Part shown: positions 26,394 through 34,297 of the stretch, one piece after another
Layout of the letters: the number at the start of each line of letters is the position of its first letter
How positions within the stretch are numbered: position 1 is the stretch's first letter
NCBI RefSeq assembly: GCF_900111305.1
Contig: NZ_FOGS01000007.1
Span: 62,001-126,000 of the forward strand
Direction of reading: 5' to 3'
From: Vreelandella subterranea
GTDB lineage: Bacteria > Pseudomonadota > Gammaproteobacteria > Pseudomonadales > Halomonadaceae
DNA length: 64,000 nucleotides
Made by a program: the position numbers and the translations under genes
The notes under the pieces: model-generated
What the model was told of the DNA's origin: nothing
Database searches by the model: none
The model's input: the letters and a program-made list of their open reading frames with translations, nothing else

Positions 26394-26861
26394 TCATATG
26401 TCGCCAATATAGGGGTCTTTGATACCCAGGGCGGCAAGCAGCTCGCGTTCACATTGCTCCATCACCTCGGCGTCTTCCTCTTCAATGTGATCATAGCCCA
26501 ACAAGTGCAAGGTGCCATGGATCACCATATGAGCGTAATGGTGCTCAAGGGCTTTATGCTGCTCTTCAGCCTCATTGACAACGATGGCATGGCAAATCAC
26601 CAGGTCGCCGAGTAATGGCAGCGTTATGCCCGGCGGGTTCTCAAACGGAAACGACAGCACGTTGGTGGGTTTGTCCTTGCCCCGATAATCGTGATTGAGT
26701 GACCGGCTTTCGTCGGGATCGACAAAACGCACGGTCAGTTCCTGGCGTGGGTCATCGGGGTGTCGGGCAAGCACATCACCCACCCAGCGGGTGAGCTGTG
26801 CCTGCGTCGGTAGGTGCTGATCGTCGATGGCCGCCTGGCGGTCGATCACGATGCCACTCAT
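26394..26861 (-). CDS. ybeY: Endoribonuclease YbeY
   Basis: 155 residues. The zinc-binding H-G-x-L-H-L-x-G-Y-D-H motif is complete as HGTLHLLGYDH. YbeY processes the 3' end of 16S rRNA and takes part in ribosome quality control. The ATG overlaps the stop of the PhoH-like gene by 4 bases. Confidence 0.97.
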   Translation of the reverse strand: MSGIVIDRQAAIDDQHLPTQAQLTRWVGDVLARHPDDPRQELTVRFVDPDESRSLNHDYRGKDKPTNVLSFPFENPPGITLPLLGDLVICHAIVVNEAEEQHKALEHHYAHMVIHGTLHLLGYDHIEEEDAEVMEQCERELLAALGIKDPYIGDI

Positions 26862-27940
26862 CGTGAGGTGTCCCCCTGGCCTTCGCGGCCCTGCAGGCGG
26901 GCTTCCCGCTCTTGCTGGCGCGCTTCCCAGCGGGCGCGCTCCTCGGCTTCCTGCTGGGACTCGAAGGCGTCGTAGGCTTCAATGATGCGCTGCACCAGCG
27001 GGTGGCGCACCACATCCTTGGCGGCAAAGTGGGTAACGCCAATTCCAGGCGTGTCTTTCAGTACGTCGAGCACCTGGATAAGGCCCGAGCGCTGCCCCTT
27101 GGGGAGGTCGACCTGGGTGACGTCACCGGTAATCACCGCGGTGGAGCCAAAGCCGATACGCGTCAGGAACATTTTCATTTGTTCGGGCGTGGTGTTCTGG
27201 CTCTCGTCCAGGATGATATAGGCATTGTTGAGCGTCCTGCCGCGCATGTAAGCCAGCGGGGCAATTTCGATCACCTGGCGCTCGATCAGTTTGGCAACCT
27301 GCTCGAAGCCGATCATTTCGTAGAGCGCATCGTAGAGCGGGCGCAGGTAAGGATCGATTTTCTGGGCGAGATCGCCAGGCAGAAAGCCGAGCTTCTCACC
27401 GGCTTCCACCGCCGGACGGACCAGCAAGATACGCCGCACTGCCTGCTGATTGAGTGCTTCCACGGCGGCGGCGACGGCCAGGTAGGTTTTACCGGTACCT
27501 GCCGGGCCAATGCCGAAGTTGATGTCGTGCTCGCGAATGCTGGTGACATAGCGCTGCTGATTAAGGCCACGGGGCTTGATCATGGTACGTGGTGTACGCA
27601 TGATCACTTCACCGCTATCGCCTTCCGTATCGTCCTCTTCCTCCTCCAGCGCTTCCAGGCCGGATTCTTGAAGAAACAGGTGGACCGTGTCGGCCGATAC
27701 TTCTTCCGCCGCCGTTTCACGGTAGAGATGTTCCAGCACGTTGGCAGCGGCTTTGATGCGATTGGCAGGCCCGGCCAGCTGGAACACATTGCCTCGGTTG
27801 CGCAGCGTTACGTCCAGGCGGCTTTCGATCAACTTCAGGTGCTCATCCTGCTGACCGCACAGGCTGGCAAGGCGCTGAGGGTCATTGGGTTCAAGGCTTA
27901 AGGTGGTAATGCGATTGGCCTGAGGCGATGGCTGGCTCAA
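26858..27940 (-). CDS. ybeZ: PhoH-like ATPase YbeZ
   Basis: 360 residues starting at TTG 27940. Walker A is GPAGTGKTYLAVA near residue 145; Walker B is ILDESQN. The family is a PhoH-type NTPase acting with YbeY on rRNA maturation. The N-terminus (LSLEPNDPQRLASLCGQQDEH) aligns well with E. coli YbeZ only if the TTG is used, although the ribosome binding site is weak. A Lys/Arg-rich, Gln-rich C-terminal tail follows the ATPase domain. Confidence 0.92.
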   Translation of the reverse strand: MSQPSPQANRITTLSLEPNDPQRLASLCGQQDEHLKLIESRLDVTLRNRGNVFQLAGPANRIKAAANVLEHLYRETAAEEVSADTVHLFLQESGLEALEEEEDDTEGDSGEVIMRTPRTMIKPRGLNQQRYVTSIREHDINFGIGPAGTGKTYLAVAAAVEALNQQAVRRILLVRPAVEAGEKLGFLPGDLAQKIDPYLRPLYDALYEMIGFEQVAKLIERQVIEIAPLAYMRGRTLNNAYIILDESQNTTPEQMKMFLTRIGFGSTAVITGDVTQVDLPKGQRSGLIQVLDVLKDTPGIGVTHFAAKDVVRHPLVQRIIEAYDAFESQQEAEERARWEARQQEREARLQGREGQGDTSR

Positions 27941-27983
27941 GAGTGAAAAACCTGTCGGTTGATGGGTGTCAATGTCAGCTTAC

Positions 27984-28005
27984 TGCCCCAAGCGGTGTTG
28001 GGGCA
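27984..28005 (-). other. Hairpin between miaB and ybeZ
   Basis: TGCCCCAA (27984-27991) pairs with TTGGGGCA (27998-28005) with a 6-base loop. No T-tract follows on the minus strand, so it is more likely a processing or attenuation structure than a strong terminator. Confidence 0.45.
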
Positions 28006-28026
28006 ATTACCTGGGATAAGCGATGT

Positions 28027-29370
28027 TCAATAACGCTCGGGGGAGGCGAGTTCACCGCGCAGTGAATTGGGCAGGGCCTCGGTGATTTCCACGTCCACGA
28101 AGTAGCCGATCAGCTCGGTGGGGTTGGCGGCGCGGAAGTTGACCACCCGGTTATTTTCCGTGCGCCCGGACAGCTGGCCTGGGTCTTTTGGCGAAAAGCC
28201 GGTGACCAGGATGCGCTGGGTGGTGCCCACCATGCGACGGCTGATTTGCCCGGCCTGCTGGAGAATACGCGCCTGCAAGATCGCCAGACGCTCTTTCTTG
28301 ACGCTTTCCGGTGTTTCATCCTCGAGGGCGGCGGCAGGCGTGCCGGGGCGCGCCGAGTAGACAAAGCTGAAGGAGTGATCGAAGCCGATGCGATGGATCA
28401 GGTCCATCGTTGCTTCGAAATCTTCTTCCGTCTCGCCGGGGAAGCCGATAATGAAGTCGGAAGAAAAGCTGATGTCCGGGCGGTTGGCACGAATCCGCTC
28501 CATCTTTTCGATATAGGCTTCTGCCGTGTGGCCACGCTTCATCGCACTCAAGATGCGGTCCGAGCCCGATTGCACCGGCAGGTGCAGGTGGCTGACCAGC
28601 TCGGGGATGTCGGCGTAGGCATCCACCAGGCTGTCAGTGAACTCAACCGGGTGGGAAGTAGTGAAGCGAATGCGGTCGATCCCCTCGACCGCCGCGACAC
28701 AGGCAATCAGTTCGGCAAGGTCGATCTCATCGCCCAACTGGTTTTCACCCCGGTAGGCGTTGACGTTCTGGCCGAGGAGGTTGACTTCGCGCACGCCCTG
28801 GTCGGCCAGGTGAATGACCTCATCCATCACCGCTTCAAACGGCCGCGAGACTTCTTCGCCGCGGGTGTAGGGCACCACGCAGAAGGTACAGTACTTCGAG
28901 CAGCCTTCCATGATGGATACAAAGGCGGTGGCACCGTCCGACGTCGGTTTAGGCAGGTGGTCGAATTTCTCGATTTCCGGGAAGGTCACGTCCACCGCGG
29001 CAATTTGATTGTCGCGGCGTGCATCCAGCATGGATGGCACCCGGTGCAGTGTCTGCGGGCCAAACACCATGTCCACATGGGGCGCACGCTTGCGCAATGC
29101 TTCGCCTTCCTGGCTTGCAACGCAGCCACCGACGCCAATGACCAGATCAGGATTGGCGTCCTTGAGTTTTTTCCAGCGTCCCAGCTGATGGAACACCTTT
29201 TCCTGCGCTTTTTCACGAATGGAGCAGGTGTTGAGAAGAATGACATCGGCTTCGCGCTCGTTATCGGTGAGTTCGAGCTGATGAGAAACGCCGAGCATGT
29301 CCGCCATACGGGAGGAGTCATACTCGTTCATTTGGCAGCCGTGCGTTTTGATGAAGAGCTTCTTCGCCAT
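28027..29370 (-). CDS. miaB: tRNA-2-methylthio-N6-dimethylallyladenosine synthase MiaB
   Basis: 447 residues. The N-terminal UPF0004 domain starts [16 protein letters not shown]; Cys residues for the second cluster are [11 protein letters not shown] and GVGGCVA. The radical-SAM cluster is [12 protein letters not shown], and a TRAM domain ends the protein. It methylthiolates A37 of tRNAs. It heads the ybeZ-ybeY-corC-lnt cluster. AGGT precedes the ATG. Confidence 0.97.
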   Translation of the reverse strand: MAKKLFIKTHGCQMNEYDSSRMADMLGVSHQLELTDNEREADVILLNTCSIREKAQEKVFHQLGRWKKLKDANPDLVIGVGGCVASQEGEALRKRAPHVDMVFGPQTLHRVPSMLDARRDNQIAAVDVTFPEIEKFDHLPKPTSDGATAFVSIMEGCSKYCTFCVVPYTRGEEVSRPFEAVMDEVIHLADQGVREVNLLGQNVNAYRGENQLGDEIDLAELIACVAAVEGIDRIRFTTSHPVEFTDSLVDAYADIPELVSHLHLPVQSGSDRILSAMKRGHTAEAYIEKMERIRANRPDISFSSDFIIGFPGETEEDFEATMDLIHRIGFDHSFSFVYSARPGTPAAALEDETPESVKKERLAILQARILQQAGQISRRMVGTTQRILVTGFSPKDPGQLSGRTENNRVVNFRAANPTELIGYFVDVEITEALPNSLRGELASPERY

Positions 29371-29501
29371 CGGTACCTGTCATCTATGGGTCGTCGGAAG
29401 GACGAGGGATGAATGAAGTGTCGTTGCGCCTGTGCGCGAATGATTGGGTGCATTATACGGACACAACCAACAGGCGGCTAGCGTTGACGCGGAATCGATG
29501 C

Positions 29502-29529
29502 TTGACCGTTAAGTTTCTATCAGTATACT
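29502..29529 (+). promoter_or_regulatory. Sigma70 promoter of the tRNA-Asn cluster
   Basis: TTGACC (29502-29507), a 16-base spacer, and TATACT (29524-29529), ending 20 bases before the first tRNA. The strong match suggests high, growth-linked expression of all three tRNAs. Confidence 0.75.
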
Positions 29530-29549
29530 ACGCACCGTGTTTGAGCAGT

Positions 29550-29625
29550 TCCCCGATAGCTCAGTTGGTAGAGCAAATGACTGTTAATCATTGGGTCGCA
29601 GGTTCGAGTCCTGCTCGGGGAGCCA
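29550..29625 (+). tRNA. tRNA-Asn (GTT), copy 1
   Basis: 76-nt cloverleaf with encoded CCA: acceptor TCCCCGA/TCGGGGA, D-arm, anticodon GTT, and T-loop GGTTCGAGTCC. First of three near-identical copies behind a promoter. Confidence 0.97.
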
Positions 29626-29660
29626 ATGAACTGATCTCAAATACGGCAATAACAGATTGT

Positions 29661-29736
29661 TCCTCGATAGCTCAGTTGGTAGAGCAAATGACTGTTAATC
29701 ATTGGGTCGCAGGTTCGAGTCCTGCTCGAGGAGCCA
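29661..29736 (+). tRNA. tRNA-Asn (GTT), copy 2, acceptor-stem variant
   Basis: Same as copy 1 apart from a paired change in the acceptor stem, TCCTCGA with TCGAGGA, so pairing is kept (C-G replaced by T-A). CCA is encoded. A 35-base spacer separates it from copy 1. Confidence 0.97.
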
Positions 29737-29783
29737 AATTGCCCCGCAAGATATTTTTCTACCGTTCACGGTAGTCCTATTGT

Positions 29784-29859
29784 TCCCCGATAGCTCAGTT
29801 GGTAGAGCAAATGACTGTTAATCATTGGGTCGCAGGTTCGAGTCCTGCTCGGGGAGCCA
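29784..29859 (+). tRNA. tRNA-Asn (GTT), copy 3
   Basis: Identical in sequence to copy 1. The 47-base spacer after copy 2 is unrelated to the first spacer. Downstream T-rich sequence may end transcription, but no clear hairpin was found. Confidence 0.97.
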
Positions 29860-29963
29860 TCTAGCGTCTGTTTACCCTCCTTCTATGACGCCAGCCGTTA
29901 ATCGATTCCGCCTTTTCTTTCGTTAGTTCTTCTTTCGTCAGCTCGCTTTGACGCTGCTATTTA

Positions 29964-30071
29964 TTAGGTGCCTGCTGCCTTGTGGTGCATGGGGTGTTTC
30001 TGCGGGGCTGCTTGACGCTTGGTGTCGGCGGCTTTGCCGATAATCACGCCGGTGGCGTAAACTATCCGCAT
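29964..30071 (-). CDS. Possible 35-residue ORF (weak)
   Basis: Begins MRIVYATGVIIGKAADTKRQ and ends in a His/Lys-rich tail before TAA. The third codon positions are mostly G or C, as in real genes here, and it is divergent from the ArsR-type gene. However there is no ribosome binding site before the ATG, and no family is recognised. It may be a short protein, a remnant, or chance. Confidence 0.2.
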   Translation of the reverse strand: MRIVYATGVIIGKAADTKRQAAPQKHPMHHKAAGT

Positions 30072-30081
30072 TATTGATCTG

Positions 30082-30459
30082 GTGGGAATAATCGTCTTGG
30101 GAAAATCCACTCCGTTGAATGCGCTGCAGGTCTTCAAATGCCTGAGCGATGAAACGCGTCTGATGCTGGTGCTGCTGATTGCCCATGAGCAGTCGCTGTG
30201 CGTGTGTGAAATGACCTATGTGCTTGAAGAGTCCCAGCCCAAGGTGTCGCGTCATCTGGCGCAGCTTCGCCAGTGCGGGCTGCTGGTGGACCAGCGGGAC
30301 GGGCAGTGGGTGTATTACCAGCTGGCGCCGCAGCTGCCGACATGGGCACGGCATATTATCGAGTCGGCACAGCAGGGCTGTGCCGCCCAATTGGCCCGTT
30401 TGACACAGCGCCTGGCTGCCATGGGCGATCGGCCAACACGGCGAGCTGCGCTTTGCTAG
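30082..30459 (+). CDS. ArsR-family transcriptional regulator with CxC metal-binding motif
   Basis: 125 residues from GTG 30082. The winged helix covers about residues 15-95. The sensor motif SLCVCEMTYVLEESQPKVSR has the two Cys (CVC) of the ELCVCDL type that bind As(III)/Sb(III) in ArsR, and a third Cys (RQCGLLV) may complete the site. ArsR usually represses arsenic resistance genes, but none is visible next to it. The start is uncertain: a TTG near 30115 would give LNALQVFKCLSDETR, closer to typical ArsR starts. A bidirectional terminator follows. Confidence 0.85.
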   Translation: MGIIVLGKSTPLNALQVFKCLSDETRLMLVLLIAHEQSLCVCEMTYVLEESQPKVSRHLAQLRQCGLLVDQRDGQWVYYQLAPQLPTWARHIIESAQQGCAAQLARLTQRLAAMGDRPTRRAALC

Positions 30460-30473
30460 TCGACTAAGAAAAA

Positions 30474-30503
30474 CGCCGGTGCCACTGGGGCACCGGCGCT
30501 TTT
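30474..30503. terminator. Bidirectional terminator between arsR-like gene and prc
   Basis: CGCCGGTGCC (30474-30483) pairs with GGCACCGGCG (30489-30498), with A-rich sequence before and CTTTT after. It can end transcription of the convergent ArsR-type gene and of prc. Confidence 0.85.
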
Positions 30504-30524
30504 GAAGCCTTGACGCTTATTCGC

Positions 30525-32618
30525 TTACCGATTGACGAACCGCTGGGTGCTTTCCAGATGGGCGTAATCGAGCAGAACTTCGGCGGCTTCCAGCACGTGG
30601 GCACGCTCTACTGAGGTGGCATCCTCCTCGTCGGTATTGCCGTCTTCACTGTCGTTATCGCTCAGCGCGGTGGCGTCGCGAGCATCGGTCCACTCTTCCA
30701 GTTCTTCAAGCCCCAGGGCACGACGCCGCTGGTTTTCCAGCGCCAGCTGCTCGGCTTCTTGAGCCTGGGTTTCACGCTCGCGCTGCTCACGATTCAGGCT
30801 GACACTGGTATTCTGCTCGCGAAGCTCCCGTGACAGTGCAGATTGCCGCTCCAGGTAGCGGAAGTTGGGGTTGCCCGCCGCGCGTTCCTGGTGAGCCGAC
30901 AGAAGCGCATCAAGGTAGCGTTCGGGTTCTCCGTACCGGCGGTATTGAACGTCCTGAACCGTGTCCCATTCCAGGGCGTGGTCCAGGCTGCTTTCGCCAA
31001 TACGCTCAGGGTCGATCAGGCTGGGAAACTCGATGTCGGGTTCGACACCTCGGTTCTGGGTGCTCGCGCCGGAGATGCGGTAGAACTTGGCGCGGGTAAG
31101 CTTGATTTCGCCGTGGCTCAAGTCGCTCAGCGTCTGCACCGTGCCTTTACCAAAGGTCTGGCTGCCCATCACGATGCCGCGGCCATAGTCCTGGATGGCG
31201 CCAGCGAGAATTTCTGATGCCGAGGCTGACAACCGGTTTACCAGCACGCCCAGTGGGCCGTCGTAAAGCGTGCCTGCCTCACTGTCGCCGTAGAGGTTGA
31301 TGCGCCCGTCAGCGTCGCGAACCTGAACGGTGGGGCCGCGGTCGATAAACAGGCCGATCAGCGAGTTGGCTTCCTGAAGTGCGCCGCCGCCGTTGTTACG
31401 TAGGTCGAGCACAATACCCTCAACATCCTGGCGTTTTAACTTCTCGACTTCCTTGGCGACGTCGCGGGTGGTACTGCGGTAGTCATCCTCTCCCGCCTGC
31501 CAGGCGTCGAAGTCGACATAAAAAGTGGGGATTTCGATCACCCCGAGGCGGTGGGTCGCGCCATCGCGTTCGATATCAATCACTTCGCTCTGGGCGGCCT
31601 GATCTTCCAGGTCAACCGTATCGCGAGTGATTTCAACGGTTTGTGAGCGGGTCATGTCAACCGCCTGGGCGGGCACGACATCCAGCTTCACTACGGAACC
31701 TTTCGGGCCGCGAATCAGGTCGACCACGTTGTCCAGGCGCATGCCAATCACGTTGACCATCTCGCCGTCTTCCTGACCGACGCCAATAATCCGGTCGGCG
31801 GGCTCCAGTACGCCGGCGCGCTCGGCGGGGCCGCCCGCGACCAGGCTGGAGACTTTGACATATTCGCCGTCGGATTGAAGCAGTGCCCCGATGCCTTCAA
31901 GCGAGAGGCTCATTTGAATGTCAAACGATTCTCCCTGGCGGGGTGAGAGATAGCTGGTGTGCGGATCAATGGTGCTGGTCACTGCGGCCATGATCAAACC
32001 AAAGACATCCTCCGATTCGGTCTGATCCAGGCGGGAAAGCTGCCCTTCGTAGCGCTGGCGGAGATTCTCGACAATCTGTTCATCGTCCTGGTCGCTCAGG
32101 GCAAGCGTCAGGGCGTCATTTTTCAGCCGTTTTTGCCACAATGCATCCAGTTCGCGCTGACTCTCGGCCCAGGCGGCGTCCTCGCGGTCAAGCTCGAGGC
32201 GCTCGTTGCCGTCGAAGTTGAACGTCGTGTCGTCATCCAGGTGTTCAAGCAGCCATTCAACCCGAGCGGTGTGGCGCTCGTTAAGGCGGTTGTAAAGGGC
32301 AAACGCCTCATCCAGCTCGCCGTCGAAAAGCGTATCGGCCAGGTCGGTTTCCAGGTGGCGATAGGGCTCAATGTCGCGGCTCAGCAGGTAGGCCCGCTGG
32401 CCATCCAGAATGTCCAGGTAGCGGCCAAAGGCTTCTTGTGACCAGGCTTCGTCAAAGCTGACTTCGGCGTAGTGGCCATAGCGAAGCGAATCGGCAATTT
32501 CGACAGCCGCCTGGCGCTGTTCTTCGGTCGGCTCCAGTTGCGCTATTGCCATCGGGCTGGTGACGACCAGTATGATGGTTAGGGCGACTGAGCGCGAAAG
32601 CGTTGCAAACAAGCTCAT
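30525..32618 (-). CDS. prc: Tail-specific carboxy-terminal protease Prc
   Basis: 697 residues with an N-terminal signal peptide (MSLFATLSRSVALTIILVV), so periplasmic. A PDZ domain lies at about 230-320 and the S41 protease domain at about 340-560. The Ser-Lys dyad is in SASASEI and SQTFGKGTVQ, with the same 25-residue spacing as E. coli Prc. It degrades periplasmic proteins with nonpolar C-termini, including parts of the cell-wall enzyme network. The C-terminal domain (about 580-697) is very Glu/Asp/Gln-rich. GGGAGAG precedes the ATG. Confidence 0.95.
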   Translation of the reverse strand: MSLFATLSRSVALTIILVVTSPMAIAQLEPTEEQRQAAVEIADSLRYGHYAEVSFDEAWSQEAFGRYLDILDGQRAYLLSRDIEPYRHLETDLADTLFDGELDEAFALYNRLNERHTARVEWLLEHLDDDTTFNFDGNERLELDREDAAWAESQRELDALWQKRLKNDALTLALSDQDDEQIVENLRQRYEGQLSRLDQTESEDVFGLIMAAVTSTIDPHTSYLSPRQGESFDIQMSLSLEGIGALLQSDGEYVKVSSLVAGGPAERAGVLEPADRIIGVGQEDGEMVNVIGMRLDNVVDLIRGPKGSVVKLDVVPAQAVDMTRSQTVEITRDTVDLEDQAAQSEVIDIERDGATHRLGVIEIPTFYVDFDAWQAGEDDYRSTTRDVAKEVEKLKRQDVEGIVLDLRNNGGGALQEANSLIGLFIDRGPTVQVRDADGRINLYGDSEAGTLYDGPLGVLVNRLSASASEILAGAIQDYGRGIVMGSQTFGKGTVQTLSDLSHGEIKLTRAKFYRISGASTQNRGVEPDIEFPSLIDPERIGESSLDHALEWDTVQDVQYRRYGEPERYLDALLSAHQERAAGNPNFRYLERQSALSRELREQNTSVSLNREQRERETQAQEAEQLALENQRRRALGLEELEEWTDARDATALSDNDSEDGNTDEEDATSVERAHVLEAAEVLLDYAHLESTQRFVNR

Positions 32619-32756
32619 CAGTCAAGCTCTCCCGGATTTGTGTACACTCATGCTTTCCTAGACCCGCATCTGACCAATGAGTTGCGAAGGCCGAGGGAGC
32701 ATTGTAGCAGGTCACCTGCTTTGCTGAGACTCAAACATGTCGGTAATGAGGATTTC

Positions 32757-34073
32757 ATGTCTGAAATATTCAACGTTGAGCGCGTCACGCGGTTATGCGA
32801 GTTCTTGCGCCGGTCTCCCACACCATGGCACGCCACGCATGCCATGGCGGAGCGTCTGGAGCAGGCGGGTTTCGAGCGCCTGGAAGAGACCGCCAATTGG
32901 CAGCTGTCGCCCGGCCAGCGCTACTACGTGACACGCAATGATTCATCATTGATCGCCTTTCAATTGCCCAAAGAGCCGCTGCACAGCATGCGCATGCTGG
33001 GCGCCCACACCGATAGCCCCGGGCTGCGTTTAAAGCCCAATGCCACCCAGTATGCCGCCGGCTGGCTCCAGTTGGGGGTGCAGGTGTATGGCGGTGCCCT
33101 GCTGGCGCCGTGGTTCGACCGCGACCTGGGAATCGCGGGACGGGTGCATATCCGCCACGCCGATGGGCAACTGGAAAGTGTGCTGCTTAACGTTGATCGG
33201 CCGGTGGCGATGATTCCGAGTCTTGCGATTCACCTTGATCGGGACGTCAATGCCGGGCGTAGCATCAATCCTCAGACTCAGATGGCGCCTGTATTGATGC
33301 AAAGCGATACTGAAAGGCTCGAGGATCTGCTGGCGCGCTGGCTGGAAGCTGAGCACGGCCTGCGGGCGGTCGACGTGGTGGATTTTGAACTGGGCTTTTA
33401 CGACGTTCAGCCGCCTTCGCTGGTGGGCGTCAACCAGGAACTGATCGCGAGCGCGCGCCTGGATAACCTGCTGTCGTGTTTTGTGGGCCTGGAAGCGTTG
33501 CTCGACTGCGATGGTCAGCAGGGCGCGCTGCTGGTCGCCAATGACCACGAGGAAGTCGGCAGTGCCAGCGCCTGCGGCGCTCAGGGACCGTTTCTGGGCG
33601 ATGTGCTGAGGCGTATCAATGCCCAATTGGGCAGAGGGAGTGAAAAGGGTAGCGACGAATCACTGATTCAACTGATCCAGTCATCGCTGATGATCTCCTG
33701 CGATAACGCCCACGGCCTGCACCCCAACTTTCGCGATAAGCACGACGAGCAGCACGGGCCGACACTTAACGGTGGGCCGGTCATCAAGGTCAACGCCAGC
33801 CAGCGCTACGCCACCAACAGCGTGACCGGTGCGCTGTTCCGGGATATTTGCCGCGCGGCGGATGTGCCTGTCCAGTCGTTTGTGACCCGCTCGGACATGG
33901 GCTGCGGCAGCACCATCGGCCCGATCACCGCCACCGAAGTCGGCGTACCCACCATTGATGTGGGGCTGCCCCAGTGGGCAATGCACTCGGTACGCGAAAC
34001 GGCGGGTACCCAAGACGTCGAGCACCTTACCCGGGCGCTGGTCGGCTTTTTAAACCGCAAGGTGCTTAATTGA
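32757..34073 (+). CDS. M18-family aminopeptidase
   Basis: 438 residues from ATG 32757. The frame is open further upstream, but MSEIFNVERVTRL with GAGG five bases before it is the better start. Metal ligands are visible: LGAHTDSPGLRLKP (His-x-Asp), ARLDNLLSC (Asp), ANDHEEVGSASA (Glu-Glu), SCDNAHGLHPNF (Asp), and the final AMHSVRETAGTQD (His). M18 enzymes are cytosolic aspartyl aminopeptidases. It is divergent from prc and ends in a bidirectional terminator. Confidence 0.92.
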   Translation: MSEIFNVERVTRLCEFLRRSPTPWHATHAMAERLEQAGFERLEETANWQLSPGQRYYVTRNDSSLIAFQLPKEPLHSMRMLGAHTDSPGLRLKPNATQYAAGWLQLGVQVYGGALLAPWFDRDLGIAGRVHIRHADGQLESVLLNVDRPVAMIPSLAIHLDRDVNAGRSINPQTQMAPVLMQSDTERLEDLLARWLEAEHGLRAVDVVDFELGFYDVQPPSLVGVNQELIASARLDNLLSCFVGLEALLDCDGQQGALLVANDHEEVGSASACGAQGPFLGDVLRRINAQLGRGSEKGSDESLIQLIQSSLMISCDNAHGLHPNFRDKHDEQHGPTLNGGPVIKVNASQRYATNSVTGALFRDICRAADVPVQSFVTRSDMGCGSTIGPITATEVGVPTIDVGLPQWAMHSVRETAGTQDVEHLTRALVGFLNRKVLN

Positions 34074-34104
34074 ACGTTTCTGTCACCCACAAACCCACAA
34101 AAAA

Positions 34105-34131
34105 GCCCGCTGACAGGATCAGCGGGCTTTT
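34105..34131. terminator. Bidirectional terminator between aminopeptidase gene and tRNA-Met
   Basis: GCCCGCTGA (34105-34113) pairs with TCAGCGGGC (34119-34127), flanked by an A-run before and TTTT after, so it can serve both the plus-strand gene and the minus-strand tRNA. Confidence 0.85.
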
Positions 34132-34145
34132 GGGTATTCAGTGGT

Positions 34146-34222
34146 TGGTGGCTACGCCCTGATTTGAACAGGGGACCCCATCATTATGAGTGATGTGCTC
34201 TAACCAGCTGAGCTACGTAGCC
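34146..34222 (-). tRNA. tRNA-Met (CAT, elongator)
   Basis: 77 nt, acceptor GGCTACG/CGTAGCC, anticodon CAT in the loop CTCATAA, with encoded CCA. The sequence closely resembles E. coli elongator tRNA-Met. The acceptor starts with G1-C72, not the C-A mismatch of initiator tRNA. Confidence 0.95.
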
Positions 34223-34297
34223 ATTCAACGGGGGCGAATATTACTCAGCGCGGCTGAGTCCGTCAAGTTTTTGTTGCACAGCGCGCGTGGGCGGCGA

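Noticed and set aside
28246..29412. A 388-codon open frame antisense to miaB
   Set aside because: It overlaps the full MiaB gene with all its cluster cysteines; this is a reverse-strand artefact of high GC.
29860..30081. Possible CRISPR-like or tRNA-linked integration site after the tRNA-Asn cluster
   Set aside because: No repeat of the tRNA 3' end, no integrase gene and no array were found.
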